Part shown: positions 23,001 to 33,453 of the stretch, piece by piece | Position numbering within the stretch: position 1 is the stretch's first letter | How the letters are laid out: the number at the start of each line of letters is the position of its first letter | Assembly (NCBI GenBank): GCA_020740775.1 | Contig: JAHEWK010000001.1 | Location: 6,200,001 to 6,264,000 of the forward strand | Length of the DNA: 64,000 bases | Direction: 5' to 3' | Source: Ilyonectria destructans | Taxonomy: Eukaryota; Ascomycota; Sordariomycetes; Hypocreales; Nectriaceae | The notes under the pieces: model-generated | The model's input: the letters and a program-made list of their open reading frames with translations, nothing else | What the model was told of the DNA's origin: nothing | Databases searched by the model: none | Program-made: the position numbers and the translations under genes

Positions 23001-24367
23001 GGGGAGAGATGTGGATGAGACCCCCCCCCCCCCTCTCTCCCCCTGGCTATGGGCAGATCCATCGTATCGATCGGAGGTCCCAGTGACCCGGAATTGTGCA
23101 CCGAATGTGGACTGGGCGGTTGACTTTGCGATGCTTCGCGCCGTGCCGTGTGGCTTTCAGCCGTAATCCTGAAATGGCTGCTCGCAGCAAGCCTGCAGCT
23201 TATCGCCCGCGGTGACCGACTTGGACTGACCTTCATGCCCGCCTCACAAAGGAACAGTTTGCCAGGATCTGCGAGCGCGTGTGTGTAAATCATTTACGTA
23301 CGAACATTCCAGCGTATGACGGCTCGCCAACTCATCAGGTTCATTGCGATAGCATGAGTTTTACCCCCATTCTGCGGGAGTTTGTCACCACTGTGCAGCC
23401 CACCACCTCCATCGCCCCGTTTCAGCTCGGCTCAATCGAATTTCAGGCCAGCAAATGTGCCAAACCCCCAGCCATGCATCCGTACCCATTTGTGTCAACT
23501 TGTTATGACTCAATACCCTTCTCGTAAGCCTGCTCCCTGCAGAATTATTTGATTTTCTAGCAGGCAGCATTACAGTTCAAAGACAGACAATTGGGCAATG
23601 CAAACGCAGTTTGCCACAGAACGCTGTCTCGACTTATGTCTACCAAACGTTCGCCTCATGACCCGTCCTGTCCCTGGCCCTTTCTGGCAGTGGCGCTCTG
23701 GCGGGGCCCTCAAGAGACATATGTAGTCAGTGGCTGTCGAGGTGTTTGTTTGAAGCCAAGGTCCAAACGGCTGTGCATCGTGGTGGGGACAGCCTGAACA
23801 GTGTCAGTCTCGAGAGCCTGTCACACATCCCAGTGAAGGATAGCTTACGATCCCCACCCCCAAATCTACGGCTCAAACGAGCTTGATGCTGTCTTTTGAA
23901 AATGAGCTCAACATACATGTGAATAAACTGGACTAGTGTGTGAATTAGGGCTTTGAGAGTGACCATAGCACTGTTCTGTTTCGCTGTGGTCCCGAATTGA
24001 TGTTGGTTCCAGGGTAGCCGGCCCAGTGTTGACCCCCTGTTCCACGCCCCTCCCGTTTCCTGTCTCAAGTCGTGAGACGCCCCCAACGGTAAATGCAGTA
24101 CCCAAAGTCGGGCAAAGACAGTAGCAAATTAGTTGAGATGATGACTAGAGTGATTTGAACAAGTATAAATTGGCATCGTAGTCGACGTGATGAACTACCT
24201 CGCAGAGCTAGTTAAAGGTACAGTATGTTTCGGTATCACATAGCCCACCAGAACTCCCGCCATGTCCTTCTAGATAGAAACCCATAGGAAAGAATAAAAA
24301 AAAACCCCAAATCAAAGAGCTCCTCGAGTCCCACTGTCACCGGTAAAAGGATAATAATCTTCCTCCC
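20098..24367. other. Gene-free region, 4.3 kb
   Basis: No gene is supported on either strand. The many short open frames overlap on opposite strands and none shows family motifs, introns with matching phase, or a plausible start. The first few hundred bases are the promoter of the repeat-protein gene on the minus strand. A nested palindrome lies at 20766-20834 and a run of C at 23022-23032. Confidence 0.55.
20766..20834. repeat. Nested palindrome (possible small inverted-repeat element)
   Basis: Outer arms GGGAGCCACC (20767-20776) and GGTGGCTCCC (20825-20834) are exact complements. Between them, AAGC and GCTT pairs flank a perfect 12-bp palindrome GGCGTCGACGCC at 20801-20812. The whole can fold as a hairpin of about 68 bases. 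No clear target duplication flanks it. Confidence 0.6.
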
Positions 24368-25564
24368 TCAGTCCTCCCACTCCTCGTCCAGCTGATCGAT
24401 CAGCCTGTTCTCCGCGTCTATATTTCGTTCCCTGCGGCTGGGACTCGTGCTGAGATGGCGATAACCCCGTCGAATCGACATGCGATGGAAGCACGCTGAC
24501 ACGGCAAGTACGATCAAATCCTGTTTCTCCTCCGTCAGCCCCATGCTCAGGCTCAGGGGAAATATCTTTCCCCCTTCATCGGGGTGGAACGCACGCAAAC
24601 AAAACTCCAGATACCGGCCCATAGGGTAAAGTTGGGCAGCTGGCGCCAACCACGCGCATGGGCGACGGTCCGGTTATAGAAGATACCACCCAGCAGATAC
24701 ACCAGGACAGCAATGATAAGAATGAGACCGAAGATGCTGCCAGGGCCAACGCTGCCCGGCTTGTGAGGCTCAGCGTGAGCGCAGGCATGGCTGGAACGGA
24801 CCTCGAAGAAGTACGCACACTCGTCGGGGTCGGTTCCGACAAAGTACACGTTGGCGGAGGTCGCTCCAGGATCCCGGTCGCAAAGGAAGGAGATGGTGGC
24901 GGACTTGCGCCTCACCTTGTCCTCTGGCTCCTCTGGCTTATTCTCCGTTGGCTTATCTTCCGCTGGGCTGGTTGCTTTTGGCTGAGATTCTCCAGAGGCG
25001 GAGGCAACGGCGCTCGACTCCGGATTGTTACCATCGTAGTGATAGTCGGTCTGGGGGTTTCGTTTCGACTTGATAGTCGCATCCGGTCCGCAAGGAGAAC
25101 CTCCGGTGTATTGGAGCACTAGTTTTCGGCCACGGCTCTGCAATTCCATCGACTCGGAGCTGTGTCTCAGTCAGTACGGTACCCTTAGTCCTAATCTAGC
25201 ATTGTACCAACCCTATGGAGAAGATTTGTCCCTTGGATGTATAATATGCGCTCACGTTCTGCCAGCGGGGAGGTGTGATGCCTACCACATCGCTGACAGG
25301 GTCCACCACGGCACCGCAGATGTTCAGTGTGAAGTTCTTGCCGTAGTCATAGCCCTTGGAGAAGTAGTCCTTGGTCGGGCCGGACCTGTATGAGCCTTCT
25401 TGCGGTTCTACGGCCATGTCGGGCCGGAGATCGAAGAATGCGCCACTGCCGGTCGAGGATGTCGCTGTGCATGCTGGAGCGTGGACTGTCGCCGTCGGGT
25501 CGTCCTGGACCGCACCGGCAGCGGCCACCAGGAAGGGAACGAGTGACGCTGGTTGGAATCGCAT
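24368..25564 (-). CDS. mrl1: Cation-dependent mannose-6-phosphate-receptor-like sorting protein (MRL1 type)
   Basis: Exons 25564-25212, 25159-24601 and 24520-24368 give 354 residues. A signal peptide (MRFQPASLVPFLVAAAGAV) is followed by a lumenal domain with six cysteines (in HAPAC, NICGAV, GSPCG, FLCDRD, DECAYF and HAC), the pattern of an MRH lectin fold. Next come an acidic Pro/Glu-rich insert, one membrane helix (IFGLILIIAVLVYLLGGIFY), and a cytoplasmic tail ending in an acidic DQLDEEWED cluster that could be a sorting signal. Yeast Mrl1 cycles between Golgi and endosome and helps mature vacuolar hydrolases; that role is transferred by family. The first intron uses a GTTGGT donor. The 24600-24521 intron must be removed to reach the last exon. 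Divergent from ERG24 across about 760 bp. Confidence 0.85.
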
Positions 25565-26322
25565 ATTGAATGTCGGTCGTGTGCGCCAGGGGGGGTCGGA
25601 TGGGAGAACGAAGATCAATCTGGGACCGAACAGTAAGGAATGGCTGGGAGAGCAAAATGACAGATTGTACAGATGCGCCTCGCGCGGTATCGACAGCTGG
25701 AGATACAAAAAAGGAGCAAAAGGAATGTGGGTTGAGGAATTGTCGAGCTTCGGCAAAGACGGCGGGTGTCGTGGCCCAGCAGCAGCGTGATGATAACGCC
25801 TACCGCAACTCAACCTCAAACTGTCATCAGGGTCTCGACAATCAGAAAGGGTGACGAGTCGTCTATGCGATTGATGATTGGCTGGGCCGCGCTCTCGCTG
25901 ACCCCTTGACGTACCCCCTGACAGATCTTGCTGTCGATGTGACGTCCTCCTTGAGTTCCAGCCGGCTCAACTGTTTCTCCGTCTAGACTGCCGTCTGAGC
26001 TAAGTGTGTCCAGTGCCGGGCGAGTCATGCTATCCGAATACGGATATGCAGCCACGGCAGGAGCTAGGAATATGCTCTAGCCTGGCTTGGCGGGTCCCTT
26101 TCCGCAAATGAGCAAATGAGACCATCCGGAGGACGAGAGCTCCGAGAGTTTCTTCAATTTACAACCCCGCGACTTGTTGACGCGGTGTAATAAATCTTGC
26201 CGACTGCTGCAAGGGACTCGTATTGCGGACTGTCGAGGATTTATAAACCTCGCGTTGTGTCTGGCCTTTTCTCTTCCCGTCAACGCCTCTTCCAGCACTG
26301 CAACCCCCCCCTTGTTGTCAAG
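25565..26322. promoter_or_regulatory. Divergent promoter region between the MRL1-like gene and ERG24
   Basis: Both neighbouring start codons face outward, so this 758-bp spacer must hold both promoters. The ERG24 side ends in a pyrimidine-rich leader with a C run just before the ATG at 26323. No specific operator was recognised with confidence. Confidence 0.55.
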
Positions 26323-27898
26323 ATGGCGACCAGTTCAAAGGCGGCTGCCGTCGAGGAGCCACACGGATACGAATTCTTCGGACCGTGAGTTATCATCAAC
26401 TATCTATTGGACTGACTATCATTGCTAACTGAACATGTCAATAGTCCCGGTGCCTTCGCCATCTCCTTCGGTCTCCCCCTCCTCGTTTACGTCTTCAACT
26501 TCGTCTGCAACGACATTTCCGGTTGCCCTGCGCCATCGCTCTTGAGCCCGAAGACCCTGTCCCTCGACAAGCTTAAGGTGGAGGTTGGCTGGCCTGAGAA
26601 TGGATTCGCCGGTCTGCTCAATTGGGAGGCCTCTGCTGCCACTGCCGGTTACATGTTGCTTTCCATGATTCTCTACCGCATCCTCCCCGCGATTGAGGTT
26701 GAAGGTACTGAGTTGAGGAATGGTGGAAAGTTGAAGTATAGGTTCAACAGTATGGAAATCCTTGGCCACCCATGTTGAACCTCAAGCTGACAGAGCCTTA
26801 GCCTTGTACAGCAGCACCGTCACCCTGGCCGTCCTGGCTGCTGGCACTATCGCCCAAGGAGCTGAGTTCCCCGTCTGGACCTTCATCTCCGACAACTTTA
26901 TTCAGATCCTGACTGCCAACATCCTCTTCGCATACGGTGTCGCCCATTTTGTCTACATCCGCAGCTTCAGCGTCAAGGCGAACAACAAGGAGAACCGAGA
27001 GCTTGCTGCGGGCGGTCATAGTGGCAACTTGATGTATGATTGGTTCATCGGGCGTGAGCTGAACCCCCGCGTCACTCTGCCCCTGATTGGCGAAATCGAC
27101 CTGAAGGAGTTCCTGGAGCTCCGACCCGGCATGATGGGCTGGATCATCCTCAACTGCTCGTGGTGCGCACAACAATACCGCAACTACGGCTTCGTCACAG
27201 ACAGCGCCATCTGCATCACGGCAGTCCAGGCTCTATATGTCGTTGATTCATGGTGGAACGAGCCTGCTATTCTTACCACCATCGACATCACCAACGATGG
27301 ATTCGGCTTCATGTTGTCGTTTGGCGACATTGTCTGGTTGCCGTTCGTCTACTCGCTCCCTGTCCGCTACCTCTCTGTCCACCCCTTATCCCTTGGCCCG
27401 CTGGGTATTGCTGGCATGCTCTCGCTTATTGGACTTGGCTTCTACATCTTCCGTTCTGCCAACAACGAAAAGAACCGATTCCGGACGAACCCCGAAGACC
27501 CCAGAGTCGCCCACCTCAAGTACCTCCAGACAAAGCGAGGCAGCAAGCTCCTCATCTCAGGCTGGTGGGGTGTTGCCCGTCACATCAACTACTTTGGAGA
27601 CTGGATCCAGTCGTGGCCTTACTGCCTGCCCACCGGCATTGCCGGATACCAGATTCTGAGTGCTGGGACTCAGGTCGAGGGTGAGGTTGCCTTTGTGATG
27701 CAGGATGGCCGTCAGGTCATCCAAGGCGAGGCCAGGGGATGGGGCATGTTCATCACCTACTTCTACGTCTTGTACTTTGCGATCCTGCTTATTCACCGGG
27801 ACAGCCGTGATGACGAGAAGTGCCAACGCAAGTACGGCGAGGACTGGGAGAAGTACAAGAAGATTGTCCGGTGGCGAATCGTCCCCGGCATTTATTAG
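26323..27898 (+). CDS. erg24: Delta(14)-sterol reductase (C-14 sterol reductase)
   Basis: Exons 26323-26384, 26445-26749 and 26796-27898 give 489 residues, the usual ERG24 length. It reduces the C14-C15 double bond left after lanosterol demethylation, using NADPH, in the ER membrane on the ergosterol pathway. The family hallmarks are present: LLISGWWGVARHINYFGDW near residue 375 and the C-terminal block with HRDSRDDEKCQRKYGEDW and RIVPGIY. Multiple hydrophobic helices cover the rest. The second intron may end at either of two close AG sites (26793 or 26795); only the second keeps the frame, giving FNTLALYSS. ERG24 is the target of morpholine fungicides. The MRL1-like gene lies divergently upstream. 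Confidence 0.95.
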
Positions 27899-30242
27899 TC
27901 CTCGACCATCCGGATCATGGAACTACTGCAGTGGATGTATGCACCTCCGACTGCTGATGGTAAGGCCTGGATGGCGTGGAGTAGAGATCGTTCGATTTGC
28001 AACACATGGGCGATGGCAGCCCGTCTCGCTCTTATGAACCCACGACGTGGAATACTTTGCCTGCTTTGCCTACCTCAACACCCTATCAATTCAGTGTAGA
28101 TAGCCTAAGGCGGTTCTAACCGTCATAATATTAAGGTCTTTAATATCGCATTCTCTATATTCCTGTACCTCTGATACCTTCAGCCACTCCGTTAGACCAT
28201 GATGGCCAAGGCCGAACCGACACTGAGTGGGAATCTGTGGGTACATTTACGTGAGGGGATGCATGATGCCCCTCATACGACGTTGCTTCCGTCTTTGCTG
28301 TTAGCTGCGGGAAAACGGAGAATTGCAACCTGACGATGGCTATTCAAACCAGCTGATGGTCTCCCGGAAGGCGTCGAAGGAGCACGAGGCCCGAGGGTTC
28401 TCCAGATCCCAGAAACGGGCCGAAGAGCGCGGGGCCGTGGTGCAGCGCCGGAGGGTCCTTCCTTCCACTGGCCGAGTGCCAAGATGGCGGGTGCGGGGGA
28501 TAGATGAAGCGTACATGGGGTCAGCAGGGTCTGGGGGAGAGGTGAGATGACGGTTGAGCTTGAGAAGCTTGGGGTTTGGTGGTTGAAGGTTGGGTCATGT
28601 CGTCATGTGGGATCCTCGGTGATCTTGGAGCGGATGGAGGGCGGGGAAACGCTGTGCATCGCGACGTCGCATCGGCAAATAAAGTTGGTAGCAGCAATTT
28701 CGCCGGGCCGGAGTTTGGGCTACTGGATGGTGCTAACGCGAGGGCGAGGACGATGATGAGGGCGGGAGCTGGCGTGACAGAGGATTGGTAAGAGGGAGAG
28801 GGTCGGGACTCGGAGAACGAGGCGTCACAGGGAGCGTGTCGATCACCATTTTGGCGGTTTTTGGCGGAAAGCCACACCTCTCAGCCGTTCCCGAAATAGG
28901 GGATGCGAGACATAAGTTATCAGATAGGCGTTCTGTTTATTGATGGGACAGGGAGACGATGTATTCGATAGCTCGATACGCCACTCGATAGATAGAAAAG
29001 TGATACATTGTTGGTTCCTGGCACAGGGTCCATCGCGAGAAACAAGTTAGTGGAGGAAACCTCGGCGTGAGACAAGACACTAACCGTCTGACGTCAAGAC
29101 AGACCAAGACAATAACAAGGTACACACACGATCATGCAATGGTTAGCAATCGATCAGCTAAAAGATGAATAAAGCCGAAAAAACTTCGAAAGCAGCACGC
29201 TCGTCGACATCACCTGGTCCATCGTCCGGTCCATCAGCCCAAGGTCGTGCTGTTTTCTCATCATCGCGCAGCTCCTCCACGCCCGGCTCTTGCGCTGGCG
29301 CACCCCGACCCCGGCCTTTTGGCCCTGGACCATCGGCCCTTTTCTTGCGCGCAAGCAACTGCCAAATTGATCAATGCCGCGTCCCCCACAGAGCCAGGGC
29401 TGTCCACTCCCGGCGCAGCACCGCCCTCCAGCGCCCCGTCCGCCCCGTCCGCCCCGGCCGCGAGCCTGGTTCCCCCGATGTCGTCGATGATTGCTTTGTG
29501 GGGTAGCCTGGCAGACGGGGGAATAAAGCCCAGCAGGGATCGGTAAGCAGGCCGGTTGGCAGTGGAGGGAGGGCGGAGTTGGAGGAACCCGCTTTGGAAT
29601 CATCAAACCACTTTTTCAATCCCGGCTCGATACCAAGGAACGATGTGATACTGGACGAATGTAAAGTGCAGTGTTGGTGGAGGCCCATGGGTAAATAGGC
29701 TTGCTTGGGGCGAGCGGACCCCTTCTTCTCGTGGGCCCGTGGCCCTTCCGGGAAGGGATTCGCGGTCTGGGAGAGACATGCGGCGAGACATACATGGTAG
29801 AGTTCGTGTTGGATTCGTGCCGTGTCGCCCTGGCATGTGGTATTGGGTATGAAGGGGACCCAACGTTAATTGCCTGCAGAAACAACGCGCGAGTGTGACG
29901 GCGAGCTCCAGGGGTCTCTTCCGTGTCTCTTTTATAAATATACCTTGAGCAGCGCCCTCCCCGTTGAAACGGTCGACGGGTGGCTTTACTTAGGCGCTTG
30001 CTTGCTCGACGGATGCATACATCTCGGTTGTTTCTCCTTTGCTGATCCTACTCAGCGACTCTCCGTAGATCCCGGTGTGCCATCATCGTCATCTCCACTC
30101 CGCGTCCATCGCCTTATTTGCCTGGAAGGCTTAAAGCTCTCGGTCCTCCTTCGTCGAACTGGCCATTGACACCCGAGCCTCGAAATTTCCCAAGACATTG
30201 GCGCGTTGACAGGTTGCCACTCCACCGAGAAATCCTCCAAAC
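27899..30242. other. Gene-poor region upstream of the beta-glucosidase gene
   Basis: No intact gene was confirmed. On the minus strand between about 29690 and 29158, four successive frames read like one protein if three frame changes are allowed (fragments SALPPLPTGLLTD, HKAIIDDIGGTRLAAGADG and KKRADGPGPKGRGRG, ending in FSALFIF and a stop). No introns explain the shifts, so it is not called. The rest is GC-rich without protein character. The last few hundred bases are the distal promoter of the GH3 gene. Confidence 0.4.
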
Positions 30243-30356
30243 ATGAAGACGACGCCGCTCGTCGCAGCGTTGTTGCTGTTGGCTGGCGCGGACGCTGCTA
30301 TTCCCGCTGGAGGTATCCCAAAGGTGAGCCCACATTCTACTGTTTCCAGTTTCTAG
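30243..30356 (+). CDS. Upstream ORF with signal-peptide-like sequence, or alternative first exon
   Basis: The ATG at 30243 opens a 37-codon frame starting MKTTPLVAALLLLAGADAA, a textbook secretion signal, and ends at TAG 30354-30356. It lies about 290 bp before the beta-glucosidase ATG, in the same direction. After codon 27 the sequence AAAG then GTGAGC is a strong splice donor (intron from 30324), so it could be the first exon of an alternative transcript. No acceptor found before 30645 joins it in frame with the beta-glucosidase. It could therefore be an upstream ORF that lowers translation, or the remaining exon of a lost secreted protein. Confidence 0.4.
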   Translation: MKTTPLVAALLLLAGADAAIPAGGIPKVSPHSTVSSF

Positions 30357-30644
30357 TTTCCACCTTCCCCGTCCCGATTTCCCCTGGATCGGACGCCCAT
30401 GCATCCCCGGCATCGCTGCCAATTGGTTTACCCTTGGGCGCCTTGTCGCGACACCGGCACGAGGTTCCGTCTTTTCATCATCATCACTCTCCAATACTGT
30501 CATTTATCCCTCCACCGCCAGAACAAAAAACACTCTCTTTCGACTGCGTTTTGCACTCTTTAGTTCTATCTCGATATCTTTTTTTGCGGCACGGGCACGG
30601 TGGTGCATTGTCGATCCTCTTAAAAAAGACCCGACGACGCCACA

Positions 30645-33453
30645 ATGCATTCTACCGGCGCTCTAGCATTACTTTCACTGGCATTCGCTCCTTTGGCGAG
30701 CTCCCAAGCTGACACACAAGCTACGCTGCAGGTCGCCGCTAGAGAAAACGGCCTCGCATTCTCTCCTCCTCACTATCCGTCACCATGGATGGACCCCGAA
30801 GCCCCGGGTTGGGAAAACGCCTACGCCAGAGCCAAGGATTTTGTCTCGCAATTGACGCTCACTGAGAAGGTCAACTTGACCACCGGTGTTGGGTGAGTAT
30901 CCCGCCATTGAAGCCCATGCTTCAATGCACAATATCTTGGGCATGGTTCTAACTCTCTACTCTAGGTGGATGTCAGAACGATGTGTCGGCAACGCTGGCT
31001 CTATCCCTCGCCTCGGCATGCGCGGACTGTGCATGCAAGATGGCCCTCTGGGCCTCCGACTCTCAGACTACAACAGCGCCTTTCCCGGTGGCATCACTGC
31101 TGGTGCTTCATGGAGCCGTACGCTCTGGCACGAGCGCGGTCTCCTGATGGGCACCGAGGCCAATGAGAAGGGAGTCGACGTTCTCCTCGGTCCCGTCGCT
31201 GGCCCGCTTGGTCGCGCCCCTACTGGCGGCCGGAACTGGGAGGGCTTCACTGTTGACCCCTACATGGCTGGCATCGCCCTGTCTGAGACTTCCATGGGTA
31301 TCCAGGAGGGCGGCGTGATTGCTACCGCGAAGCATTACGTTGGCAACGAGCAAGGTAGGCCAGCAACACGATTGTCGATTTTACGCGACTTCTAAGGCTA
31401 ACGGCATCCAGAACACTTCCGACAGGCCCCCGAGGCCGTGGGTTATGGTTACAACATCACCGAGTCTATGTCGTCCAACATCGATGACAAGACCCTCCAC
31501 GAGCTCTATGTATGGCCATTTGCCGACGCTGTTCGCGCTGGCGTGGGTGCCATCATGTGCGCCTACCAGCAGGTCAACAACTCGTACTCGTGCCAAAACT
31601 CCAAGATCATCAACGGTATCCTCAAGGACGAGCTTGGCTTCCAGGGTTTCGTCATGAGCGACTGGCAGGCTCAACATGCCGGTGCCGCCACTGCTGCTGC
31701 CGGCCTCGACATGACCATGCCCGGCGACACCACCTTCAACTCCGGTCTCAGCTTCTGGGGAGCCAACCTGACCCTGGCTGTCATCAACGGTACTGTTCCC
31801 GAATGGAGAATCGACGACATGGCTATGCGAATCATGGCCTCCTTTTTCAAGGTTGGCCGAACTGTTGAGAGTATGCCCGACATCAACTTCTCATCATGGT
31901 CTCGCGATACCTTTGGCTACGTTCAGATTGCCGCCAAAGAGAACTGGGAGCAGATAAACTACGGAGTTGACGTCCGCCACGACCACGGCAAACACATTCG
32001 TGAAGCTGCCGCCAAGGGCAGTGTCCTACTCAAGAACACCGGGTCGTTGCCACTGAACAAGCCCAAGTTTGTCGCCGTCATTGGCGAGGATGCTGGAGGC
32101 AACCCTGCCGGCCCCAACGGGTGCGGCGACCGCGGATGTGACAACGGAACTCTTGCCATGGCTTGGGGCTCGGGAACTTCCCAGTTCTCCTACCTGGTCA
32201 CCCCGGACCAAGCTCTCCAGGCTCAAGCCCTTGAAGACGGCACTCGATACGAAAGCATCCTCAACAATAACCAGTGGGCACAGGTTAGCCAGGTTATTGC
32301 CCAGCCCAATGTCACCGCTATTGTCTTCGCCAATGCCAACTCCGGCGAGGGATACATCAATGTCGATGGGAACGAGGGCGACCGCAAGAACCTGACTCTC
32401 TGGAAGGAAGGCGACGACCTCATCAAGAATGTCTCCTCCATCTGCCCTAACACCATCGTTGTGCTTCACACAGTCGGCCCAGTCCTTCTGACCGAGTGGT
32501 ATGACAACCCCAACATCACTGCCATCGTCTGGGCTGGTCTCCCTGGCCAGGAATCCGGCAACTCGATTGCCGACATTCTCTACGGCAAGACGAGTCCCGG
32601 CCGATCGCCCTTCACCTGGGGTCGCACCCTCAAGAGCTACGGCACCGATGTCCTGTACGAGCCCAACAATGGCGAGGGTGCTCCCCAGCACGAATTTTCT
32701 GAGGGTGTTTTCATCGACTACCGCCACTTCGACCGCAACTCTCCCAGCACCGATCGTACAGCCGCCTCCAACGACTCCGCTGCGCCCCTCTATGAGTTTG
32801 GCTTTGGTCTTTCCTGGAGCACCTTTGAGTACTCTAGCCTTCAGATTCAACCTCACATTGACACCACCTACGAACCCACCTCTGGTGACACGATTGCCGC
32901 TCCCGAGCTGGGCAACTTCAGCACCGACCTGTCCGACTACACTTTCCCGTCCAACATCCGATACATTTACCAGTTCATCTACCCCTGGCTCAACACCTCA
33001 TCCTCTGGCAAGGAGGCCTCGGCCGATCCCCACTATGGCCAGACCGCCGAAGAGTTCCTTCCCCCCAACGCCGTTGATGGCTCTCCCCAGCCCAAGAACC
33101 CGGCCGGTGGTGCGCCCGGTGGCAATTCTCAGCTTTGGGATGTCCTCTACACCGTCTCCGCAACTATCACCAACACTGGTAACGCTACGTCTGACGAGAT
33201 TCCCCAACTTTATATCAGCCTTGGTGGCGACAACGAGCCCATCCGTGTTCTGCGCGGCTTTGAGCGCATAGAGGGCATCGCAGCTGGCCAGAGCGTCATC
33301 TTCACTGCCGACATCACACGCCGTGACCTAAGCAACTGGGATGTTACATCACAGAACTGGGTCGTCACGGAGTATGAGAAGACGGTGTACGTTGGTAGCA
33401 GTTCAAGGAACCTACCACTCAGCGCTGTCTTGGAGCAGAGCTACAGCACATGA
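30645..33453 (+). CDS. Secreted GH3 beta-glucosidase
   Basis: Exons 30645-30892, 30966-31354 and 31412-33453 give 892 residues. A signal peptide (MHSTGALALLSLAFAPLASS) precedes the GH3 N-terminal barrel. The retaining nucleophile is Asp296 in GFVMSDW; KHYVGNEQ and the segment GMRGLCMQDGPLGLR are the other classic family blocks. The C-terminal alpha/beta domain and a fibronectin-III-like domain follow (ITNTGNATSDEIPQLYIS near residue 805). Length and order match the secreted fungal cellobiase type that releases glucose from cellobiose and aryl-glucosides. Several NxS/T sites fit glycosylation. Both introns (73 and 57 nt) lie in the first third. Control by cellulose and carbon-repression factors is usual for the family but no site is claimed here. 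Confidence 0.95.

Noticed and set aside
30206..30712. 168-codon plus-strand frame overlapping the GH3 start
   Set aside because: It overlaps the better-supported signal peptide frames at 30243 and 30645 and has no protein character.
32026..32856. 276-codon frame on the minus strand
   Set aside because: It lies wholly antisense to the GH3 beta-glucosidase exon; the open frame results from third-position C bias of the real gene.
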